DNA of 64,000 bases, from NCBI RefSeq assembly GCF_009912395.1, contig NZ_WNDO01000002.1, forward strand, positions 329,601-393,600, written 5' to 3'. Within the stretch, counting starts at the first letter, position 1. Every line of letters starts with the position of its first letter. The notes beneath the pieces were generated by a model. The model searched no databases and was not told the origin of the DNA. It saw only the letters and a program-made list of their open reading frames with translations. Origin of the DNA: Luteibacter sp. (GTDB lineage Bacteria > Pseudomonadota > Gammaproteobacteria > Xanthomonadales > Rhodanobacteraceae). The translations under genes and the position numbers were made by a program. Below are positions 17,480 to 24,830 of the stretch, piece after piece.

Positions 17480-17784
17480 TGACGATCGAGTTATGGGAAA
17501 TCGCCATTGCGCTGATCCTGCTGCCGATCAATGCGCTGATCTTCATCGCGCGCCGCTATCAGCATTGTTCGTTGGCGATCGGCGCGAAAGTATTTACCGG
17601 GATTTCCTTGATCGCCTTCATTGTCGCCGCCTTCGCGCTAGGCAGTTTCGCCGGTCGCTATGATCTGCGTCCCCACCAGTACGAATGGCCGGATAACTGG
17701 CTGGAATTCTCCGGCGCATTGCTGATCGGCTCGACACTGGGCGCGATCTGGATGTGGTTCATTTCTCGGGAACCCGAACTGTAG
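17479..17784 (+). CDS. Small inner-membrane protein, unknown
   Basis: A 101-residue protein with three hydrophobic helices (about residues 5-24, 32-57 and 76-95) and short polar ends. It starts one base inside the stop of the upstream gene (TGATG). The TAG stop lies in the first bases of a REP palindrome. The function is unknown; a two-gene unit with the helical protein at 17192 is likely. Confidence 0.65.
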   Translation: MTIELWEIAIALILLPINALIFIARRYQHCSLAIGAKVFTGISLIAFIVAAFALGSFAGRYDLRPHQYEWPDNWLEFSGALLIGSTLGAIWMWFISREPEL

Positions 17785-17849
17785 GAGCGCGCTTGCGCGC
17801 GATGCCAGGTTGCCGCGAGCACCCATCGCGCGCAAGCGCGCTCCTACAG
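17779..17849. repeat. REP palindrome pair supplying the stop of the upstream gene
   Basis: Perfect arms of about 26 bp (from CTGTAGGAG to its complement CTCCTACAG) around an 18-base loop. The TAG at 17782-17784 inside the left arm ends the small membrane protein gene. Confidence 0.9.
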
Positions 17850-17890
17850 TGGTTCCGCGAAAGCGGGCCAGGGTGCCTCACCGTTCGGAG

Positions 17891-18130
17891 AGCCGTCGGG
17901 CCGCCGCCGGGGCGCGACTTGAGGAGCCGAGGGTAGGTGGTCGGACAAGACCGCGCAGCGGGGCCGGTCAGGAGGACCGACCTTTTTCGCCGAGACAGAA
18001 TGTCGAGTCGAAAAATCCCGACCACCTGCCTGAGCCCGAAGGGGCGAAGCCATAAAACACGGGCCGCGCAGCGGCCCTCCTTTCCCGAGGGACGGCGGAG
18101 CCGGCGCGCCCCGGCGGCGGCCCGACGGCT
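17891..18130. repeat. 240-bp gene-free element with 26-bp perfect terminal inverted repeats
   Basis: Terminal arms 17891-17916 and 18105-18130 are exact reverse complements (26 of 26). Inside are a second pair, 17932-17944 and 18018-18030 (12 of 13), and a third, TTTTTCG at 17983-17989 with CGAAAAA at 18009-18015. The motif CCGCGCAGCGG also occurs twice. No reading frame inside looks coding. It resembles a MITE or a strongly folded RNA. No clear target duplication flanks it. Confidence 0.75.
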
Positions 18131-18222
18131 CCCCCAGCCACGCCCGAGCGCCGCAAGCGATGCCAAAGGCGAGCCCACCCTACGAAGCAGCCAACCTCTT
18201 CAACAGCGCGACACGCCCAACG
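18131..18222. other. Short spacer, nothing recognised
   Basis: The rest of the 438-bp gap between 17785 and 18222. Beyond the REP and the 240-bp element I see no gene or clear signal here. Confidence 0.5.
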
Positions 18223-18570
18223 TCACGACGACGCCTTCGAATGCTGCTCGAACGCATCCATCACGCGCGCCGAATACACCAAAGCCGCACCCGCATTCAG
18301 GCTCACCGCCACACCCAAGGCCTCGGCAATCTCCTCCTTCGTCGCCCCGTGCTTCAACGCCTCACCCGTATGCACCGTGATACAGTCATCGCAATGCGTG
18401 GTGACCGCCACGGCCAACGCGATCAGTTCGCGCGTCTTGGCATCCAGGTGATTCGTCTTGGCGCCGGCACCCGACAACATCGCGTAGCCCTGCGTGGTGC
18501 CGGGGCTGAGCTTGCCGATCTCGCCGATGCGGCCAGTGAGTTCCTTACGGTATTCGAGCCAGTCGAGCAT
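18223..18570 (-). CDS. AhpD-like carboxymuconolactone decarboxylase family protein
   Basis: A 115-residue all-helical protein of the CMD/AhpD family. The HCDDCITVHTGEALKHGA segment holds the CxxC redox pair and the following His of AhpD-type peroxidase-reducing proteins, rather than a decarboxylase site. The length is typical of the single-domain form, which assembles into trimers or hexamers. I chose the ATG at 18570 because the reading frame upstream has no family sequence. It diverges from the FNR-type regulator at 18780; a shared redox theme is possible but unproven. Confidence 0.88.
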   Translation of the reverse strand: MLDWLEYRKELTGRIGEIGKLSPGTTQGYAMLSGAGAKTNHLDAKTRELIALAVAVTTHCDDCITVHTGEALKHGATKEEIAEALGVAVSLNAGAALVYSARVMDAFEQHSKASS

Positions 18571-18779
18571 GGTCCTTACTCCAGTGCGGGAAGTCGCGGC
18601 ATGCGCCCTCCGATGAAACCTAGGATGCGCCGATCCCCTGATCGGATGAATACGTTTTTGGCTCAGATTATGGCTCCTACGTCTCACCGTACAGAATGTC
18701 GCAGGCGCCTGACGCTTAGGAAACCGTTACAAAACCGAATGCTAGCCTCAGATGTCGCTTATCATCATACGGAGGTCTC

Positions 18780-19520
18780 ATGTCAGGGATGGATCTGTCC
18801 GCCCCGCGCCACGGCTGCGCGGATTGCGGACTCCACGAGTTTTGCCTGCCAGCGGGCGCCGACGCCGACGCACTCGCCCGGCTCGACCGGCTCACCCGCC
18901 GCCAGCAACGCAACCTGGCGCGCGGCGAAACCCTGTTCCGCCAGGGCCAGCCCTTCCAGTCGCTCTTCGTGCTGCGCTCCGGCGCGGTGCGCACCGCCGT
19001 GGTCGACGCCGATGGTGCCCACCAGGTGATCGGCTTCGGCTTGCCGGGCGAAGTGATCGGTATCGACGGCCTGCTCGACGACCGTCACCGTACCGAAGCG
19101 GTGGCGCTGGAATCCTCGACGTTCTGCGAAGTGCCCTTCGAACGCATGGAAGACGTGCTCGAAGAAGTGCCCACGCTGCAACGCGGCCTCATGCGCGTGC
19201 TTGGCCGCGAAGTCGCCGCCGAGCAGGAACATGCCGTCGCCATGGGCCGCCAGCAGGCCGTGGCCCGTGTCGCGCTGTTCCTGCGCGGCATGGTGGAACG
19301 GCATGGCAGGTTGTCGCGGCAAGCCGACTTCCTGAAGCTGCCGATGCCACGTTCCGACATCGCGAACTACCTCGGCCTCGCCGTAGAGACCGTGAGCCGG
19401 GCGTTGGGGCGCATGGAGGACGAGGGCATCCTCTCGGTGAGCGGTCGATCCGTTCGCATCCTCCGTCACGACGCGCTGGCTGCGCTGTGCCGCTCGGCGG
19501 ACGCCGACGCATCCATCTGA
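18780..19520 (+). CDS. fnr: FNR-type oxygen-sensing transcription regulator
   Basis: A 246-residue CRP/FNR-family activator. All four [4Fe-4S] ligands are in place: C13, C16 and C22 near the N-terminus with the E. coli FNR spacing, and C116 in SSTFCEVPF. The recognition helix VETVSR has the Glu, Ser and Arg that read TTGAT half-sites in FNR. It should therefore sense oxygen and regulate micro-aerobic genes. A GGAGG site precedes the ATG. A TGAC-CCAG-ATCA FNR-like site lies just after its stop, upstream of ompW. Confidence 0.92.
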   Translation: MSGMDLSAPRHGCADCGLHEFCLPAGADADALARLDRLTRRQQRNLARGETLFRQGQPFQSLFVLRSGAVRTAVVDADGAHQVIGFGLPGEVIGIDGLLDDRHRTEAVALESSTFCEVPFERMEDVLEEVPTLQRGLMRVLGREVAAEQEHAVAMGRQQAVARVALFLRGMVERHGRLSRQADFLKLPMPRSDIANYLGLAVETVSRALGRMEDEGILSVSGRSVRILRHDALAALCRSADADASI

Positions 19521-19523
19521 AAA

Positions 19524-19537
19524 CTGACCCAGATCAG
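19524..19537 (+). promoter_or_regulatory. Candidate FNR box upstream of ompW
   Basis: CTGACCCAGATCAG matches the FNR consensus TTGAT-N4-ATCAA at seven of ten positions. It is centred 86 bp before the ompW ATG and a poor -10 (TACGCT at 19560-19565) would put the site near -41.5. OmpW genes are known FNR targets in enterobacteria. Confidence 0.5.
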
Positions 19538-19616
19538 TAACCGCGGCAGGGCGGCTACCTACGCTGGTCATGTCCGGCCGTCGATGGCCGGGACGTGTCC
19601 CCAAGGAGTATTCCCC

Positions 19617-20231
19617 ATGCGTCACCTGAAGTCCCTCGCCGCCGCCAGCCTGCTGTGCCTGGCGCCCGCCGCCGTCCTCGCGCAGACCGTCGAATCGCCC
19701 TGGCTGCTGCATTTTGGCGCGCACGTGGTCGATCCAAAATCGGATACCGGCCGTATCGCCGGGATGAAGTCGAGCACCACAAATAGCACCCGCCCGACGC
19801 TCAGCGTCGAGTACCGTTTCACGCCGAACTGGAGCGTGGAGGCCCTGGCCGCCGTGCCGTTCCAGCACCGCGTGCGCCTCGCCGGGCAGAGCGCGGTCAG
19901 CGTGAAGCAGCTGCCACCCGTGCTCGGTGTGAATTACCGCTTCCTGCCCGAGAGCAAGGTCACCCCGTTCCTCGGTGTCGGCGTGAACTACACGCGTTTC
20001 TTCGACGCCAAGGGTCGCAACGCGCTGGAAGGCGCCAACGTGGATGTCGGCAGCAGCTGGGGCGTGGCCTGGCACGGCGGTGTCGAGGTTGCGCTGGACG
20101 ACCGCTGGAGCTTCATCGTCGATGCCCGCTATATCAACATCGACGCCAAGGTGAAGGTGGACGGTACCCGCGTGGGCACCGCGCACGTCGATCCTTGGGT
20201 GTACGGCTTCAGCTTCGGTTACCGGCTGTGA
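19617..20231 (+). CDS. ompW: OmpW-family outer-membrane protein
   Basis: A 204-residue protein: signal peptide (ending PAAVLAQ) and an eight-stranded barrel typical of OmpW, with WLLHFGAHVVDPKSDTG at the start of the first strand, PTLSVEYRFTPNWSVE in the middle and FSFGYRL at the C-terminus. OmpW forms a narrow hydrophobic channel and often responds to oxygen and oxidants. An AAGGAG site lies eight bases before the ATG. It follows the fnr gene, with an FNR-like site in the gap, so it is probably FNR-controlled. Confidence 0.9.
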   Translation: MRHLKSLAAASLLCLAPAAVLAQTVESPWLLHFGAHVVDPKSDTGRIAGMKSSTTNSTRPTLSVEYRFTPNWSVEALAAVPFQHRVRLAGQSAVSVKQLPPVLGVNYRFLPESKVTPFLGVGVNYTRFFDAKGRNALEGANVDVGSSWGVAWHGGVEVALDDRWSFIVDARYINIDAKVKVDGTRVGTAHVDPWVYGFSFGYRL

Positions 20232-20320
20232 TCGTGGGGGTGGCGGGTTTCGCCAGGACGGCGTTGTCACGGCCCGATGCCGGGCGGATACTCTCGCCGC
20301 CCTCCATCAGACACGCTCCC

Positions 20321-21229
20321 ATGGATGCTTTGACCCGCGTGCTCGACCTTGCACGCATGCAGGGCGTTCCCGATCTGCGCTGCCAGCTCGGGGGCGCTTA
20401 CCAGATCGACCACGACGACATGCCGACGGGTATCGCGCCGTTCCACCTCGTGCTGTCCGGCGAGGTGGATATGGAACTGCCTGGCGTCGCCCCCATGCGC
20501 CTGCGCGCCGGTGACCTGGTGGTGCTGCCGCATGGACGCAGCCACCGCCTGCGCGACCCGCACGGCAAGGGCGTGCCGAGCGCCATCCGGACGGAGACGG
20601 ACGGCGCGATGCCGGTGCGGCGCAACGATGCCGGGGTGGAGTTGGACCTGCTCTGCGGCCGCGTGACGCTGGACCCTGCCATGGCCCGCTGGCTGTTCGC
20701 CAGCCTGCCGGACGCCATCCACGTCAACCTCGCGGCCGCACACGGCATGGGGGCGTTGGCCGGCATTGTGGCGATCCTTCGCGACGAAGTCGCGCGGCAG
20801 CCGCCGGGCGCAATCAGCATCGTCACGGCGTTGACCCAGACGCTGTTCGTGTTCGCCCTGCGCGAACATCTGGAAGGTGCGCAGCTCGCGCCGTCGTTCC
20901 TGGCCTTGCTTGGCGATCCGCGCTTGGCCCGTGCCGTCACGGCGATGCTGCGCGAACCTGAACGCGAGTGGTCGGTGGCCGCCCTGGCCGAGCTGGCGGC
21001 GATGTCGCGGGCGACCTTCGCCCGCCATTTCGAGGCGAAAGCGCGCATGTCGCCTCACGAAACCTTGACGCTGCTGCGCATGCAACTTGCGGGAGACTTG
21101 TTGCGGCGGACCAGCCTCACGGCCGGTGCGGTGGCCGACCGGGTCGGTTATCGCTCGGAGTCGGCCTTCGGCAAGGCCTTCACCCGCGTGATGGGCTTCA
21201 CGCCGGCCCGCTATCGCCGGGAGGCGTAG
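20321..21229 (+). CDS. AraC-family regulator with N-terminal cupin (cupin_6)
   Basis: A 302-residue transcription regulator. An N-terminal cupin (LVLSGEVDMELPG, LRAGDLVVLPHGRSHRLRDP) precedes a C-terminal double helix-turn-helix (about residues 205-300: WSVAALAELAAMSRATFARHFEAK and AGAVADRVGYRSESAFGKAF). This layout, PF12852 plus AraC, often controls a nearby oxidoreductase or porin; no obvious target gene lies adjacent. The ATG at 20321 begins the cupin region. Confidence 0.9.
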   Translation: MDALTRVLDLARMQGVPDLRCQLGGAYQIDHDDMPTGIAPFHLVLSGEVDMELPGVAPMRLRAGDLVVLPHGRSHRLRDPHGKGVPSAIRTETDGAMPVRRNDAGVELDLLCGRVTLDPAMARWLFASLPDAIHVNLAAAHGMGALAGIVAILRDEVARQPPGAISIVTALTQTLFVFALREHLEGAQLAPSFLALLGDPRLARAVTAMLREPEREWSVAALAELAAMSRATFARHFEAKARMSPHETLTLLRMQLAGDLLRRTSLTAGAVADRVGYRSESAFGKAFTRVMGFTPARYRREA

Positions 21230-21324
21230 CAGGCGTTTCCCGGGTAGTGCGGGGGCAGGGGATTAAAGGATCCGGCATCGCTGGCCGTTAAGCCTGCACC
21301 GGTATCGACGATGTGGAGGACAGC

Positions 21325-21459
21325 ATGACTCAGCAACCACCCAGGGTACGTATCGCCCAGGCCCCTTCCGCGTGGAAGCGGGCGGATATCGTCGTCAAGC
21401 TGACGGTGGTCGCGGCCGCCCTCTACATGCTGCTGCACTGGGCATTCCAGGCGTCTTGA
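21325..21459 (+). CDS. Small single-pass membrane protein (44 residues)
   Basis: ATG to TGA, 44 residues, starting MTQQPPRVRIAQAPSAWKRA and with one hydrophobic helix (IVVKLTVVAAALYMLLHWAF) near the C-terminus. A GGAGG site lies five bases before the ATG and GC-rich third positions match the host's genes. I do not recognise it. It is an orphan between the AraC and TorF genes. Confidence 0.65.
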   Translation: MTQQPPRVRIAQAPSAWKRADIVVKLTVVAAALYMLLHWAFQAS

Positions 21460-21578
21460 CGGCGCCTTGATACCGGTGGCGCGAATACGGCGCCGTCCAT
21501 AGACGGGCATGCCTAGCATGCCGGGTCATCCTTTCCGGCGCGATCGCCCTGCGGTCGCGTCATCACTTGTGGATGACC

Positions 21579-22304
21579 ATGAAGCACACCCGTATCGCCT
21601 TGTTCGCCGCTGTCGCGGCGATGTCTCCCTGTGTCCACGCCGCCGACGACTGGCAGGTGACCGGCAACGTCGGCGCCCAGTCCGATTACATCTTTCGCGG
21701 CATCAGCCAGACCAACCGGCGTTCGTCCGGCTTCGCGGGCGTCGATGCCACGTGGAAGAGCAGTCTCTATGTCGGAGCCTGGACCTCGAATGTGGATTTT
21801 TCGCCGTCGGGTGATCGCTCCACGGACCAGGAGTACGACGTGTACGGCGGCTGGCGTCCGCATGTGGCGGGATTCGACCTGGATCTGGGCTACATCCGCT
21901 ACGGGTACATGCACCAGCCGCGCGCGATGCGCGAGACCTATGTGGAGTGGTATGCGAAAGCATCGCGCGCGTTCGGCCCGGTGACGCTGGGTGTGGCCGC
22001 CTATCATTCGCCGAACTTCCCAGGCATCGTGCGCAAGGCCAACTACGGTGAGTTCAGCGCCGCGTGGACGTTCCGCGATAACTGGTCGGTATCGGCCGCG
22101 TACGGAAGGCAGCAGGAAGCGCATGCGTCCTTGCGTGAAGATGGTTCGGGTGCGAGCTTCGTCTATGCGACATGGAGCGCCGGCGTGACCTGGCAGTTCG
22201 AACCGCACGTGTCGCTCGATCTGCGTTACTGGAACACCGATACGCATGCGTCGGGCGATATCTACCATGCGCACCTGGTCGCGGGGATCAAGGCCACGTT
22301 CTGA
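21579..22304 (+). CDS. TorF family putative porin
   Basis: A 241-residue outer-membrane barrel protein of the proteobacterial TorF family (TIGR02001). It has a signal peptide ending CVHAAD and the family hallmark NVGAQSDYIFRGISQTNRR just after it. Alternating strands run to the C-terminal HLVAGIKATF. The role is unclear: putative channel. The start could also be 21573; I prefer the ATG at 21579 for the signal peptide. The tandem-repeat array starts five bases after the stop. Confidence 0.88.
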   Translation: MKHTRIALFAAVAAMSPCVHAADDWQVTGNVGAQSDYIFRGISQTNRRSSGFAGVDATWKSSLYVGAWTSNVDFSPSGDRSTDQEYDVYGGWRPHVAGFDLDLGYIRYGYMHQPRAMRETYVEWYAKASRAFGPVTLGVAAYHSPNFPGIVRKANYGEFSAAWTFRDNWSVSAAYGRQQEAHASLREDGSGASFVYATWSAGVTWQFEPHVSLDLRYWNTDTHASGDIYHAHLVAGIKATF

Positions 22305-22308
22305 CCCT

Positions 22309-22975
22309 CGTCGTTCCTGTGAAAACAGGAACCCAGCGCCCCGGTTCACCAGTACCGCGAGGGCGCCTCATCGGCTTGTGCGTAGGAGGCCGTGAGGCGA
22401 TAACCGATTGCCTCGCGCTGGGTTCCAGCGTGCGCTGGAACGACGGATCGCGAGCTCGTCGTTTCTGTGCAAACAGGAACCCAGCGCCCCGGTTTGCCAG
22501 CACGGCGAGGGCGCTGCATCGGCTTTACGTAGGAGGCCGCGAGGCGACAACCGATTGCCTCGCGCTGGATTCCAGCGTGCGCTGGAACGACGGATCGCGA
22601 GCTCGTCGTTCCTGTGAAAACAGGAACCCAGCGCCCCAGCTCACCAGCACCGCGAGGGCGTCGCATCGGCTTTGGCGTAGGAGACCGCGACGCGACAACC
22701 AACCGCCCCGCGCTGGGTTCCAGCGTGCGCTGGAACGACGGATCGCGAGCTCGTCGTTCCTGTGAAAACAGGAACCCAGCGCCCCGGTTCGCCAGGACCG
22801 CGAGGGTGTTGCATCGGCGTTACGTAGGAGGCCGCGAGGCGACAACCGATTGCCTCGCGCTGGGTTCCAGCGTGCGCTGGAACGACGGCTCGCTTGCTCG
22901 TCGTTCCTGTGAAAACAGGAACCCAGCGCCCCGGTTCACCAGCACCGCGACGCTGTTGCATCGGCTTTTGCCTGC
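22309..22975. repeat. Tandem array, 4.5 copies, period 147-148 bp
   Basis: Units begin at 22309, 22457, 22604, 22752 and 22899 (partial). Each has one hairpin GTTCCTGTGAAAACAGGAAC, a variable middle of about 65 bp, and a second hairpin GTTCCAGCGTGCGCTGGAAC. The two hairpins are themselves in inverted orientation, with matching outer arms (CGTCGTTCC/GGAACGACG and CCCAGCG/CGCTGGG). The middles differ, so it is not a recent amplification. Reading frames through it have no coding character. Confidence 0.92.
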
Positions 22976-22979
22976 AGTT

Positions 22980-23050
22980 CCCCGCATCGGACAGGGGGCC
23001 TTCTGTCCGATGCGGGGATAAAACAACGGCACCCCCCGGGGGTGCCGTTG
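22980..23050. repeat. Two consecutive strong perfect hairpins
   Basis: 22980-23017: 15-bp arms (CCCCGCATCGGACAG and its complement) with an eight-base loop. 23024-23050: 13-bp arms around one base (CAACGGCACCCCC). No T-run follows either. They come directly after the repeat array and may act as transcript ends or RNA-stability elements. Confidence 0.8.
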
Positions 23051-23392
23051 CCCTACCACTTCCCATCCCTCACCTCGACACCACCTTGGTCTTTCCGCTC
23101 CGCTTGCCTGCGATCCTGAGCGCGAAAGGGCGTCTCCACTCCGGAGGCCATCCCTGGTCTACCACCCCGAGTCCTCTGTCCGCTGAGATGTCCTGCGCTC
23201 CGCGGAAAGGCTGTGCGTGGTGTCGAGGTTTCAGGCTATCCGTTTGTGCCCAAAGGGAAAATAGGTCGGTGGTTGTAGGCGCGATCGTCCATTTTCGGAC
23301 GCTTCGGAGCGCAGGGATTCACGATGCCTCTACCTGCCCGCGCCGCTGCTCGCGGCTGGCGTCCGGATGCGGGTGAATCGTGTCCGCTTCCA
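23051..23392. other. 342-bp region, nothing recognised
   Basis: I find no gene, repeat or known RNA here on either strand. It lies between the hairpins and the converging secreted-protein gene. Confidence 0.5.
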
Positions 23393-24100
23393 TCAACGGA
23401 TCGCGATCAGCCACAAGGCCGCCCCTTGTTCGGGCGTGACATGCCAGCGCACGCGGTAGCGTCCCGCGTGTTCGACCTGCTTCCAGGCGACCACGCCCTG
23501 CACGCCGCTCTCGTCCGGAAGCCGGGTAAAGGTGTCGATGACCTGGAAGCCGTCGTCGGGTGCCACATCCATGCGTTTCACCCCGCCATCGCCCCACCAG
23601 AAGGCCAGCAGCGTGGCCGGTCCATCCACGTCGATGGTGTCGCTCGACACCGTGTCGGCGGCTGATGCGTAGTTTCGTGCGACGGCTACCACGCGATTCG
23701 CATGGATTACCTCGACGAAGGACAGCGACAGTTCGCCCGACGGATGGCCGTCTTTCGCGATCGACACGCTATGTGCCGGGCCACCCTGGCCGCCGACGAG
23801 TACATACGGCCTGACCATGAACGCACCGCCATAGCCCGCATAGGTCTGGCCGCCGTCGAGCGGTTTCCAGCGATTGCGGTAGTTGTCCGTAGGTGTCGCC
23901 GTGTTGTCGGCGTAACCGGCGTTGAAGGCGATGAAGACGCTACCGGCCCCCTGTGTGGCGACGGCCGGCGTTGTCGCCGGGTTGGCGCCTAATCCCTCGG
24001 GTTGACCGACGAAGACATGGGCACCGAGTGAGCTGGGCGCATCGGTGGCCTGGACGGGCAGGGACAGCAGGCCGAGAAGAAGAAAGGACATCGGTCGCAC
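23393..24100 (-). CDS. Secreted protein, unknown
   Basis: A 235-residue exported protein. The signal peptide is MRPMSFLLLGLLSLPVQATD when translation starts at the GTG at 24100, which has GGAGAG five bases upstream; the ATG at 24091 is too far from that site. The mature part is beta-rich with repeated Gly/Asp turns (FIAFNAGYADNTATPTDN, LAFWWGDGGVKRMDV) and reads like a jelly-roll or carbohydrate-binding domain. The family is not recognised and no catalytic residues stand out. It diverges from the DnaJ-domain gene. Confidence 0.65.
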   Translation of the reverse strand: MRPMSFLLLGLLSLPVQATDAPSSLGAHVFVGQPEGLGANPATTPAVATQGAGSVFIAFNAGYADNTATPTDNYRNRWKPLDGGQTYAGYGGAFMVRPYVLVGGQGGPAHSVSIAKDGHPSGELSLSFVEVIHANRVVAVARNYASAADTVSSDTIDVDGPATLLAFWWGDGGVKRMDVAPDDGFQVIDTFTRLPDESGVQGVVAWKQVEHAGRYRVRWHVTPEQGAALWLIAIR

Positions 24101-24188
24101 GGTGACTCTCCAAAAGTCGTACTTGCCAGGCGTTCGCGCCTGGGACACGCTTCACGTGAAGCAAGGCGATGCGCGCAGGGGACGCCAC

Positions 24189-24830
24189 ATGGCCGACGAA
24201 ACCGACTTTCTCGAACTGTACGGCATGCTGCGCCTGCGGCCCGATTGCTCGTTGGACGAATTCCGGCTCGCCTATCGGCGTTACGTGGCGCACTGGCATC
24301 CCGACCGTCGTCGCGGCGAGCGGGCGCAGGTGCTTGCCGCCGAACGCCTGCAACGCCTTACCGCCCAGTACGACGCCGCCATGGCGTTCCATCGACGGCA
24401 CGGCCGCTTGCCCGGAGGCGTGGCCGAGTGGCGGGCGACACCGCGACGCGTCGCCACGCAGGAGGATGCGGCCTTCCTTCCGGATAAGCGACCCGTGCGC
24501 AAGGCATCGTCGAAGCTGTTGGTGGTATCCATCCTTCTGGGTATCGTCGTGCTGGGCGCGGCGCTGTTTCCGTCGACGACACCCGAGGTGGCGACACCCG
24601 ATGACGTGGTGACCGTGGCACGAGCGAATACGCCCGTGGCGACGGATGAACTGCATGCCGGCATGAGCATGGACGAGGTACGCCACGTCGAAGGCGAGCC
24701 AACCCGGCGTGGCGAACTGCGCTGGGAATACGGCGCTTCATGGATAGCGTTTGATCGGGGCTCGGTCAGCGACTGGTACAGTTCGCCATGGAATCCCCTG
24801 CATGCGCCCACGACGCGCATGCCCCGTTAA
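24189..24830 (+). CDS. DnaJ-domain single-pass membrane protein
   Basis: A 213-residue protein with an N-terminal J-domain (residues 5-65, with the HPD motif in VAHWHPDRR), a membrane helix near residues 108-126 (KLLVVSILLGIVVLGAALF) and a C-terminal region containing HAGMSMDEVRHVEGEPT, which resembles the SmpA/BamE-like turn. The J-domain faces the cytoplasm and should recruit DnaK. It ends four bases into the minus-strand sugar transferase gene; the two stops share a GTTAAC palindrome. Confidence 0.82.
   Translation: MADETDFLELYGMLRLRPDCSLDEFRLAYRRYVAHWHPDRRRGERAQVLAAERLQRLTAQYDAAMAFHRRHGRLPGGVAEWRATPRRVATQEDAAFLPDKRPVRKASSKLLVVSILLGIVVLGAALFPSTTPEVATPDDVVTVARANTPVATDELHAGMSMDEVRHVEGEPTRRGELRWEYGASWIAFDRGSVSDWYSSPWNPLHAPTTRMPR

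Noticed and set aside
17759..18178. A 139-codon minus-strand open frame over the REP and 240-bp element
   Set aside because: It is made almost wholly of repeat sequence and reads as Arg/Gly/Pro-rich low complexity.
22309..22975. Tandem repeat array as a CRISPR
   Set aside because: The period is 148 bp with long hairpins and diverged middles; there are no short direct repeats with unique 30-40 bp spacers and no cas genes.
22980..23050. The two strong hairpins as Rho-independent terminators
   Set aside because: Neither is followed by a T-run; I list them as hairpins only.
22288..23066. Several open frames on both strands through the repeat array
   Set aside because: They arise from the repeat period, share the same short peptide blocks and lack ribosome sites.
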